From positions 4,273,501-4,337,500 of the forward strand of contig OY855912.1 in assembly GCA_963693305.1 (NCBI GenBank): 64,000 nt of DNA, in the 5' to 3' direction. This document shows, in pieces, positions 48,368 to 59,438 of this stretch; within the stretch, counting starts at the first letter, position 1, and each line of letters begins with the position of its first letter. Made by a program: the position numbers and the translations under genes. Origin of the DNA: Meandrina meandrites. Its lineage: Eukaryota; Cnidaria; Anthozoa; Scleractinia; Meandrinidae. The notes beneath the pieces were generated by a model, which made no database searches, was not told where the DNA came from, and worked only from the letters and a program-made list of their open reading frames with translations.

Positions 48368-51300
48368 TTATTCTATGGAATTTTTTCCTGCAGTGTGGGT
48401 CGGGTGGATGGTGTTGTCAGCAAGCTTTGTTTCCTGAGCCAGCGTAGGATTAACCCTGTGTGCTGAGGAGCAAGTGCAGAAAATCATTCTTTTCATCTTC
48501 TGTCTGAATTGCTGGTTCAACAGAGCGTATATAAACGGGTTTGCGGCTGAATTAAACAAGACCATTATGTCAACAATAGCGATCACGAATGGACTGATGT
48601 TGAGGGATGGAAAATTTCTTAATACGTATTCAACTGACTCTGCACCCCAACAGATTCCAAATATGGCGCTGACAACAATTGCCATCAAGGTGGCACGCTT
48701 CCGCACTCTTATGACGCCCTGTGTGTAGAGAAAAGCAAAACCTGATTATAACGCACAACTGATGACGGTAATTTGCATAACATATGAAATTGGTAAATAT
48801 TCCAAAAGCGTTTCAAACTTTGGCAACCGTATAAAAGTTGATGAACTTAACTCATAACTCATAACTCAACTTATTGTGTCCGTCCAAGAAGAAAAAGAAT
48901 CAAATAAAACGGACCGCCGATATGGTGTACGATAAATAACAAATGAAATGCTGCTGTTGTCATATGCTTGTCCCCTTTATGAATCTGTACAGAATGGTTG
49001 ACTACGATTTTAAGTTATAAGGGGTTATTTACTAAACAGAGGAGCCGATCAGTGATGAGCTCCTACTACATTTTACGTGACCACCTACGTGATGAACTCC
49101 TGGCATATTTTACCTGACCACCATTATTAAACTTGATTGGAGGAATTAAATGCCGTTTGCTTAAATAAAGTTTCTAAACCTCGCAGGGGGTCATACCGAA
49201 AAAATAAGCCTTAACGTGGCTGCGCAGAACACGAATGTATAAATAGTAACGATCGATAACAAGTATTCCCTTGTACTTTGGACACCACAGGACGAGAAGA
49301 GACAGAAAAATTCTTGTGGATTCCGCACACTTACCATTTGTTGGTGTGTGAGTTGATTGTCGTCATTACCTCTGAACCACAAAGTGTACACGACTCTGGA
49401 GTACAACACAATCATAAGTGGCAAGGGAATAAGTGTCTGAAAAACTAACAGTGTCCAACTGTAAGCTTTCCCCATCCATGCCTCAGGCCAGACATACACG
49501 CAAAAGTTTCTACTCTTCACCTTCAAAGTGTCCACTACAAGGAACACCGGAATGTTAAGTATCAAGGCGAAGACCCAAATACCAGGAAAGATCACCTGAA
49601 ATCGTGAAATACATGTTAATTCAAAGTCACCTTTGTCCGACACTTGAAAGAATGGATTCTGTGTAATTTTTTTTTAATCTGGCGCTAAAATTTGGAAACA
49701 ATGTCCAGTCGTTTTGGGACTACTATCCCTTTATCAGTGAAATAGCCGTTGGAGTCAGCGCGCGTCGTTTTATTCAAAAGTGGCAACACGTAGAGCGCGC
49801 GCTGACGGAATCCATTTGAAAGAAACTGAAGTCAACGTTAATGCCGCGCGGCTGTAGTGTTCGACATTTGAAAATTAGTCGACCAGGAGAGGAGAGCTTC
49901 CCTCCACAGACCTTCCCTCAACAGACCTCAAATGTTCACAGAACCTGTCTTCAAGCCTTCTTCCTGTTTGACCACTATAAGAAAGAGTTATGCACGATAA
50001 TTGATGATGCAGACGAAGCTACTAGTTGTGAAAAAGTACCTCTGTTGTGTAGTGTAAGTGGTTCACCTGGGGTGTTGATCTGTACGTGCTGGGTTGGTAT
50101 GCGCGCAAGTCCTGCATTGTGGGCAGTGGCACGGAAAGGTTCCATTTGGTTCATCCTCTGTGTCAACGCCGGATTGAGGCCTGCCGCTTGCCAAGGAGTC
50201 TGTTAAACTAGTATCGCAGTGGTATGCACCGAGCACGCGTGAAGTATTGAGGAGCTCATTGGTTTCAGGATCGGATTTAAGAGGCTGTCCGAACCAACCG
50301 CTCAATTTTCGGCCCAAAATAAAATTCCTTCAAATTCTCTGTGCAAGAGAATTGATCCATATGATAAACAAAAGTTGCAATATTTGGCTTGTAGTGCTAT
50401 TTTACAATATTTTTGGCGACGATTTTCGAGGACGGTCTAGAACCGAAAAAAATCGCCCTATGTTTCAAGTCAAATTAAGGCGTTGCGCTAAGGGCGCTGA
50501 GAAATTTTGCTTTTACTCGAATAAATTTAAATTTCTCAATTCTTTTATTTCTCGTCTTCTCTATAAATTTGAAATCGGACTTAAGAGAAAATCGGAATTA
50601 CAAAAAAGTAATCATAATATTTTGAAAATACACCACAAAGCCCCTCACAAAATTTAAGCTAACAGGTTGTTGGTTAAAGAAGTATTTCTAAGAAGTATAA
50701 CGTGATCTGGATCCCAGACCATTATCCATGTTCAGTACTAGGGTTAGTGTACCAAGAACAGGAAAAAAAATTTCGTCACTGAGCATTTCGAACTGCGGGA
50801 GCTCGATCAACGTGGCCTATATTCAACCGCCATAACGTGCGTGACGCAATTTTGCCCTTTCGCATAAAATAACTATCCAAGAAAGCAAATATTCTTCAAA
50901 ATTATCTTTGTGCTCGGGAAACGGCATGGGTTACCCTGTAAAGAAGAAAACTGCTGAACTTGAGTGACGCGCGATTAGCGCGCGCGCGCTCTTACATTTT
51001 TGAATTTGTAACTTAACTTCGGGAGCATTATCGCGCGTACGTTTTATTCGCGTGTGCGTTACAGTTTGAGAGAAGTCATTTTGTTTTCCGAGGATTGTAT
51101 CGTTGAGACTTAGCCGTGTTACCGTTTAGAGGTGTTATTTATGGACGATTAAAAGTATTTGTTGTTGAGGACTTTTCGTCACCGCTTACGAACATACCCT
51201 AAAATCACCAAATATAGCCCCAAAAATAGGAATTAAGAAGGTGAAAAGAGCGGCCCCGATGTAAGTTATTTTCATTTCCGCCTAAACGCTTGGAAAAAGC

Positions 51301-53183
51301 TATAGCTGTTTCCGATGTTCGTATGGAAAATGAACTATGAAACAAACCCTGTGCTTCCACCTTTATTGAGAAATAATGTATCGTTTACATCAGTTGCGAG
51401 TCTTTCCAGCTTTGTTTCCCATAGTTTTCTTCGCTGAATTCAATTTATGCACTAAGATAAATAGCGTTTTCAGGATTTGATTCTGGATTATATTATGATC
51501 CGTCCTGCTTTTGCGTGGCAGCAAATAATTTGTTTTTTTAACTTCAACTCAAATGGCTTGTAGACTTAGATGTTCAGCTTATGCTCATTTTATCTCGTCA
51601 AAAACTTTCTAGCTTAGGTGCACATTTGACACCCTGAGTGACGAGAGTCAAGCTAGGAACGACGAATGAAGCAACAACCCCAGGAAAATATATTAGTGTA
51701 TATAATTCTCAGTGGCATACCTTCAGTTGACGCTTGCTTAGTTTCCATTTGTTTCCATAGGGATGCAGTACAGCATAATATCGTTCAACAGCGATTACAA
51801 CCAAAGTGATCATCGAAGAATGTCCTCCAATCAACGCGACATTTCCACGTATCAGAAATTTGCATAAAAATGTACCAGTCACGCCGTCAGGGTGGGTAAA
51901 AAAGAGCTTGAAGAAAACTTTTGGTGCGATAAACATCCCAAACAGTATATCCGCCACAGCCAGGTTCACGAGCAGATAATTGATGGGAATTCTGTGAATT
52001 GAAAAGTATTTAATAAGTAAAGTAGTGTGGAGGAGATGGCGTGAATCAGAATTTCAATGTGTTCATCGGCAATTACACTTGCATCAACAGCCAAATTCCA
52101 AAGTCCAATTCGATCTCGATGCACGTACACTTCATAACGAGCTATCGAGAGCCCTTTCATGTTCGTGTTTTGTGGGTAAATAAAATGACATTAACATTTA
52201 TGGACTGCGAGCAGTTGGCGAGCAGTCGGTCTTTGTTCCTGAAAAACGCTACGTGCGACCCAAGGTCCCAGAAAAGTTAAAAGTCGGGATAACGACGAGG
52301 AGAGAATGGGTGCGAGACAAATCTTTTGTGTACGTGCGACCCAAGGTCCCAAAAAAGTTAAAAGTCGGGATAACGACGAGGAGAGAATGGGTGCGAGACA
52401 AATCTTTTGTGTAACGGATCACGAAAAATCCAATCATTTTCTACCGATATCAAACGATGATAATACCATTAGAACTACCATTAATAGTTAAATGTGAGTA
52501 TTTAACGCCACAGCACTCGCTAGAACCTCGTTCATTTCAAAGGTGCAGACACGGTGATTTCTTTGGCATTCATGCAAGAGATTATCCAGATCCCACATAA
52601 AAATGAAAATATATAGCCTTGGGTAGTATTGTCGCAATAGGGAATTTGTACTGCCACAATATGAGACGATTTACGGAGGAGCTAAACCGATGACCATGTT
52701 GTCATATTTTCAGAGTTTTATTCCACGACTCTTATCGACATTCATTCTTAATTCCAATATTATTATTTGTGTTGCAAGAACATTTATTGCTTTTCATTGG
52801 TTTCTTTGTTTAGTCGCATATAGCATTTTTTTAAAGACAACTTCTTCGAAAACACTATTTTTCCGCATTTATTCAGATCATTTGCAAAGGATTGTTTGAT
52901 TAGCTCAGTTTTTGTAGCAGCTATGTACTAGAAAAAAAACGTGTTTTAAGTTTCCCCCCTCTTTTGTAATTTCTTGTGAGCGTATAAGAGCCCAGTCTAT
53001 TTTGAAGAAATATCGAAACGCAATTAGTGTCTAGAAAAAGCTATTGTGAATTATTTTAGTCTCGTCATACCTCATATCTCTATATTTCTTTATGACTGCA
53101 CAAACGACCGAGTTCCCCACGATATCTACAATGACGAAGAAGGAGAGTACCGTTGTTATGGCTACATCAGCCGACTCGGTCAT
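48368..53183 (-). CDS. GPCR E, complete class A receptor, 331 aa
   Basis: Coding exons are 53071-53183, 51721-51991, 49335-49595 and 48368-48718, with phases 2, 0, 0 and GT-AG junctions. Exon 1 (MTESADVAITTVLSFF...) ends at the shared RDMR donor and is preceded by an acceptor (TTTCTTTAG) at 53215, 31 nt before the ATG. Exon 2 has RIPINYLLVNLAVAD, HPDGVTG, LCK and AVERYYAV. Exon 3 has TM4 Trp and a TM5 that keeps the family proline (LIPLPLMIVLYSRVVY). Exon 4 starts GVIRVRKR, then FGICWGAES and NPFIY. It is the shortest paralogue and the only complete one with the TM5 proline; the TM6 proline is Ala. Its tail and exon 2 resemble GPCR C. The ligand is unknown. Confidence 0.88.
49840..50317 (-). 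pseudogene. Probable GIY-YIG retroelement remnant
   Basis: The minus strand reads PCHCPQCRTCAHTNP and INTPGEPLTLHNRG in shifting frames, like the Cys-rich linker ahead of the GIY-YIG domain in Penelope-like retroelements. Downstream on the same strand lies a hammerhead-like motif (49702-49740). It sits in intron 2 of GPCR E. Strongly decayed. Confidence 0.35.
52251..52411. repeat. 81-bp tandem duplication, intron 1 of GPCR E
   Basis: Two nearly identical units beginning ACGTGCGACCCAAGGTCCCA, one base different near the start. Recent. Confidence 0.92.
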
Positions 53184-53754
53184 GATCGAACAGCGTCAAT
53201 TTTAGTCCCGTGACCTAAAGAAAAATAACAATTTCAAGATGCGTTAAGCCTTAACAGATGATAACAAGGGTCATTTATAATGAATACCCGACAATCGCTA
53301 TTCCTCGGTTCACTGAGAATTAAGGGAAAGGATCAGTGTTGTAAATATTAACATTATAAACTTATGGGAAGTGACAACTTAGTTTTGGCGACTTCGGAAA
53401 GCTTATTTGCTGAACCAATGTCGTTCTACAAAAGCTGCTTCCCCATCAAAGGGGCACGCAAATATAGCTAATAGAGGGAATTGTTATGAAGCCCAGCAAA
53501 CTTCACAGGAGCAAACATAGATACAAAGATTACTGTTAAGAGGAAGAGGTCCACAACAGTGCGAAATCTTTTGTTTTGCGCTCATACGCTGTACATACAT
53601 TACATAACCGAAACGTTTCTATAGGTTTTCTGATTTCTGATTCTCAGACAAAAGTAAACAGCTTTTATGTTTTGCGCACTGTCAAGGCCAAAAAAGCGAA
53701 GAAAAACGAAACAATAGGGAACTTTGTCAAGCTCTCAAACTATTCTCCTCCATT

Positions 53755-54099
53755 AATTACATCGCAAACAGACAAGCGTTTCCGTCAGAAAAGTACTAAA
53801 TTGGCCCGACAGGCGGCGTTCAAAGCAAACTCTCAGACAGAAAGGCATGTCTCCCAAACAGATATAAATTCCAGGCCTGCGCTCCAAAATTACGTGTTCC
53901 AGATCCAGATTAGAGCAGAGAATTGCTCTAAACAGACACGTATTCAAACAGACAGGCGTTTCAGACTGAAACGCAACCCAATCAGACATGTGTCGCAGAC
54001 AGAGAAGCTTTCCGTTCAAAGATACGTTAGGATTGACACGCGCTTCATACAGAAATACGTTCTGGTTAGAAATGCTTCCCAGGGAAACATATGGTAAAA

Positions 54100-54130
<31 letters not shown>

Positions 54131-54345
54131 CACACATGCGTTTCAATGACATGCGTCTTCGTTCCAAAGACATCTCACCCCCTTTCCCCAATTTTAAGGC
54201 AGACACGCCAGTTTCAGAAGAAAAAAAAAAGGCCTTCTCAACAGTTAAGATTTCTAGAAAGACTGAGTGTTACAAGCAGATATGTGTTCCAAAGACACGC
54301 ATTTCGGTCCAGGTGACGTGCTCCAAACAGACACGCTAAGATGTA
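53755..54345. repeat. Degenerate tandem repeat region with opposing open frames
   Basis: Words such as AAACAGACACGC, CAGACAGGCGTTTCAG and CAAAGACACGCATTTC recur at loose spacing. A 173-codon plus ORF (53576-54097) and a 126-codon minus ORF (53753-54133) are both open here. The plus product is Gln/Thr/Arg-rich with QTD/QTE repeats. Open frames on both strands over repeat DNA argue against a gene. A poly-A and (CA)n run is at 54095-54136. Confidence 0.5.
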
Positions 54346-54423
54346 CTGTTAGGGATCCGAAATGCTTTTGATAAGATCTCGCACCAACCAAGTGTAATCG
54401 GTAAAAAATAAAATAATAATAAA

Positions 54424-54590
<167 letters not shown>

Positions 54591-55359
54591 GGCGCTCTGG
54601 AGCAGCCGGACAACCACTTAGCTGGAAGAATCAACTTTACCAAAGGAAACATTTTGAAATTTAGGCATTTTGAAATAGGACAGCGATTTAGAGAAGAAAC
54701 TTATACCTAGCTGTTCTAAAAACGAAGAAACAAAGAAGAAAACAATATATAAATGTATAAAATAATGTATAAATATTATAAAATAAACAAACAGCAATAT
54801 AAATGGTTTCACACAATCATAGAAGGGCTCGATGCAAATACACATGCAGAGCGAAAGACGAATTAAAGATAGAAACTGTAGAATGACAGTTACTCGAGTT
54901 TCACGCAAGAAGCAATCATCAGACTGTGCCGTTAGCGGTGGTTGAAATAAAATTTAAACTTAACTCATGGAGGACGGGTGAAGCGGTTCTGCTTCTGATT
55001 GGCTGAATATCAGTTAAAATAAGTCCATAACGAATCAAACCTGTAATTCTTTTCTGGAATCTGGTACATTACGGCGATTTAAACGTTTCTATGAAACCTC
55101 ACTAGACAGCACGTACCCATAAATACGAGGTTAAATTAATGGTTATAGCGATTCGGGAAAAGCAGATGTCAATTTCTTTTCACAGGACATACGACGAATA
55201 AGATAAGACAACAATAAAGATAAAGATAAGATAAATCCTCATTAATAACAAAATAAAATTAAACAACAATAATAATAATAATTCACTTGCTTTTTTTTTG
55301 GACTCTTCTGGGTTTTTCAAGGATGTTCCAGGATAAGAATTGCTTAAAATGTATGCATT

Positions 55360-56200
55360 ATTTAAAGCGGTTCAGTGGTGTCAAAGGTTCTAGGGATTTT
55401 ATCGCAGGGGCTTTTTTAAATGCGAAGTGCCAGTGAAAAGGTATGAACTGTTGGAAGCAACACGGACTAAACATGTTAAATTATTAATACTAAACCAATT
55501 CCGTGGGATCTACAGTATTAACATCTGAAAGCATACAGGGAATAGATAAAAATAAATAAATAAAAAAAACAAAACAAAACAAAACAAAATAATGATCCCT
55601 TCTTTTAAAAGCTGAAGGCGAAATTTAAAACACGTTTTCTGACCATCCCCAAAAGTAAATCATTAAAGTGATTTCGGCCAAGGATGGAATTTTGCGAAGA
55701 ACAGCAGGTAACAGATGAGTGTATATTTTTTATATGTCGTGAGCGAATCGACCCGAGAAGGGCCTTTTTCCTATTCCACCACCCCCTCCTTTCTCTTGCC
55801 ACCATCCTCGACGGGAGAGCCCGTTTACAGGCTTATGAAAGTGAACGATATGTTTCAATGATATGAATAGATTGGAATTTTAATACCTTTTAGCAGCCAC
55901 ATTGGAAACTGACCTAAATATTTATTGAAGAAATGTAAGATTTTTTTCCTTTCAAGACTCTAACCCAGTACATAGTATTTTACGTAATTAGTATTGTTTA
56001 ACATGTATGATTCATTTAGGCCGATTTAGAGGTTCTGGAAATTTTATCGAGCGCCTTATGCCTGTGAACAATTTTATAGACCGTTGAAAGAAATACCGAT
56101 CATATATCAGCTTCAAATAGCATGATAGTTAAGTAGAACAAAATGATTCCTACCTGTAAATCTTAGGATGAAACTTAACGAAACGATTATTTTGATCAGA
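55360..56200. repeat. Two diverged copies of the GPCR D upstream segment
   Basis: 55380-55600 and 56020-56170 both resemble 45370-45560 (AAAGGTTMTARGGATTTTAT, GTGAAAA..TTTTAT, CCGTGGG). The second ends in a donor-like TTTACAG/GTAGGA on the minus strand; the first has lost its donor. An (AAAAC)n run is at 55565-55590. Confidence 0.45.
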
Positions 56201-57509
56201 AAATGTCTCACCAGATAGTATTTGTTTAAAGTACAGGAACATCATCTTAATTCGGAAAAACCTTATTTGTATTAACTTTCGACACACTAACTACATATGC
56301 GGTTTACAAAACTAGTTTCGTGTAGGACCTCTTCAGTTGATCGCGATACAATATTTGAATATTAATATACGTTATGTAGCAAAACACGAAAAATGAGCGC
56401 TCGATACCAGGTGTGATAACAAGTTTTTTGGGCTCTCTTAACAAATTTTGAATAATCTCTGTAGCCCTTGTCAACACGGGGGAACACTCGCTGGCTGCCG
56501 GATTTTCAGGATCTGTTACAGCAAACAAACTCTTCGGAAACGACTAGAACAGTGGACAGAACTTGGGTCCAACGTGGGCTTTAATCTGAAGCTAAATAAT
56601 ACTATGCAGTAAAACTCTATTTAAGCCGAAACTTCAACGCTTACGCATTAGGCAATGTCATTAAATAGTCTAACTTACGCATCATCTAATACATTTCAGG
56701 AAGGACTATTGGCTGTAAGGGGATTTTTCTTTTACAAGATTAATCACTTTCAAAATAGTGCAGGTAGATGACAGTTAAACAAAAGGCTAGTGCAGGTTAC
56801 AGTTATACTTCAACGCTAATTACAGTTATGATCCACAACAAAACAACAGGTGCTTGCTACGTACGGTCCGTGAACCGGAATACTAAGCTGTAACTGGAAA
56901 GCTGTACGAAATATTTTCTACGTTGGCTTTTCAACTTTTCTAATTTTTTTTTCACCCTTCCTATATTTTCTTCCCTCACATTCTTCTGACTCTCCTAGAT
57001 TTTCTTTCCTCACAAAGGACATTGAGCACTTAATGACTGGCCCCAAGGGGAACAGTGAGCTTCCCCGAGACCCTCAAACTCTCTGTTTTCCCGATTGTTT
57101 TGTTACCCCCCCCCCCCCCAACTAAAAATAAAGCAAACTACTCATGAGTGTAATACGTTGCAGTTTAATGAAGAGCCAAAGATCGGAAATACACAGCTAC
57201 AAATATCTACCGTGTTACAAGAAGTAAAAAAATGTAAACAATTTGAAAGAAATGAATGAATCGTTTTTTGTTGCAATAAACATTTAACCAGAACTTTACA
57301 TTTTTTAAATGCATCTAAATCAAACCTGCATACGAGTTTGAGTTTAAACTGTTGTCGCCCTAGGGAGTTGGTGAGTTTTGTTTGCCCTAGGGAGTCATAG
57401 AGTTTTGACGCCCGCCACGTGAAACGCTCTCGTCCAATAGAGAACAGCATTTCAGTTGGGGGGTAGAACAATATCATTTCAAACAAGGCGCCTGAAACAA
57501 GAGTTTTTC

Positions 57510-58540
57510 AGTTCGCTACAACGTGACAACAGTCCTTGGGATGCGGACGTAATTCCACTCAGTTTTGGAGTTAATGAGCATTCTTTCGTCAATTATCTTA
57601 CTAATCAGTACGACTCTGTGACCTGCCTCAACATCGCGTCGTCACGAAAAGTTCCCGTTACATTCATCGCAAATTCTGGAACGTTAACTTCCCTCCATGT
57701 CTGCTTCCACATCACAGAACTTTCTTCCCGACGTTCCAGTGCATTCAGGTGTTCTCTCCCGCGAGTGTAAGCACTTCGTGACGTCATCCCAATGTACTTG
57801 TTACAGCAAGCTTTACACACCAGCTCGTAAGTTATACCGGTACTGCGGCAAGATGACGTTCCGTCAATTCGGCAGACCAGACAATCTACCCTTGCTTCGG
57901 TTTGAACGGGTCTGAGTTCTGCAACATGCTCTTAAGTGTTGTTCCTGACTGCTCGACAACCCTGACTTTCAATCCTGTCTCCTTGATCTCTTTCATGTAA
58001 CGATGTTTAAGCTGGGACCCTGGTTTTCTGGCACAAAAATCACTGTGTCAAACCCTCCTTTCTTGTACCAGATCTCACGCTTCCTCCGTTTCTCTCGTTC
58101 TCGGTCCAACTTTCTCCACTCTCTTCGCCTGTAAAACGGCGTCTTATCACTTGCATCTAGTTCTTTCAAGCGGTGTAGGCATTCAACGCTGATCTTACCA
58201 CTTCTGTTCGAGACTTCTAATCGTAACCAGAGTACTGGAGTCGTAACATCATGTGGTTGACGTGGGTAACAACAGTTTCTCAAGGGAGCTCTCTATACTG
58301 CAGTTGAGAAATACTCTCAACACTTCCTGTGTAAGTATTGTTCTCTTGCAGCTCCATGGTAAGGCTGATCTCGCATTAACCACGGATCTGGTGGAAACAT
58401 CTTTGCAGTGGAACTCATGTAACACCACCTTGATTTCACGCTCTTGTGCACTATCTCTTATCCTGTTCTTCTTCTCCACCCAGACTTTCAATTCAAGTAT
58501 GGATAGTTTCCCATCCTGTGTTGTGAAGGGTAATCAACTT
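57510..58540 (-). pseudogene. Retroelement C-terminal fragment with GIY-YIG domain (Penelope-like)
   Basis: Minus strand from 58540: GKLSILELKVWVEKK, KRTILTQEVLRVFLNC, then in another frame EWRKLDREREKRRKREIWYK, GGFDTVIFVPENQG and LKSMLQNSDPF. After a frameshift near 57893 a Cys-rich linker (CLVC...SSC) follows, then KYIGMTSRSAYTRGREHL (the GIY-YIG endonuclease core) and, after another shift, KTEWNYVRIP. The RT catalytic part is missing. Domain order (post-RT linker, Cys cluster, GIY-YIG) matches Penelope-like elements. It is inactive. Confidence 0.7.
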
Positions 58541-59438
58541 CTAGCTCAATACACAAGCATAATATTTTGAAGCAAAAATTTAACAGTCATCAGTAAAGCA
58601 ATTTATAACCAGTTTCGTTGAAACTTGCTCACATTAAAACTTGGAAAATTTGAACTTGTTGACATTAATTAGAAGTCTATCGTCACGTTTGGAAAATATT
58701 CGCGCTTTTTTTTTCATAAATTGATTTTTCAAAAGCGGTTATATCTCGTGGTCGTTTCCTTTGTTCGTCCTAAAATTTTACGCTTTATAATATTTGCACA
58801 TTTGTTAATAAATCGGTTGAGGTTTACATGCCCAAAATTCGATTTAGAAAAGAGTACGTCAGTTCCCAAAAATAGCCGCAGGCCAACAGGGAAAACTAAC
58901 ATTCTAACATCGAATATTGAATGCGTTAGACGCTCATCTTCCACACACATCAATTAAGTCTTTTCCAGCCGAAAACATTTGTTTCCATACTCTGACAAAT
59001 ATCGGCACCAAGCAACTTGGGGTTGAAATTTTGGAAACTAGGAATCTGCTCGTCACCTTTTACACAGCGTATTAACGTGCGATGATTTGATAGTCTCATG
59101 GCTTCGGGTAAAAAATTCATCGTACAATAATGACATGATTATTAGTTCTTGACGAGAATGAAATGAGTCAGCTTTCTAAACCTACTATAACCTAAACCAA
59201 CTGAACGTGACAGAAAGTGAGAGAAAGAGCAACATGAATTTGCGAAATGCAGTTAGCCAACAAAAATACTAAAACCTGGCAGCTTTTATAATTCAACATT
59301 CATACCTTAGTTTTCTTTGGACGGTCATGCAATCTTTCGGTTGAAATGTAATGTTATCGAAATGACTCTCCTTCCTTTTGCATAGCAAGGCTTGCTTACT
59401 CATAAAACAGTGACATTTGACAAGGTCATCTCGTAGTA
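58541..59438. other. Intergenic, nothing supported
   Basis: Only short ORFs without domains. Confidence 0.4.

Noticed and set aside
50247..50657. 136-aa plus-strand ORF as a gene
   Set aside because: No domain, in intron 2 of GPCR E and overlapping a retroelement remnant on the other strand.
53576..54097. 173-aa plus-strand ORF as a gene
   Set aside because: Low-complexity repeat DNA, open on both strands, no domain or splice context.
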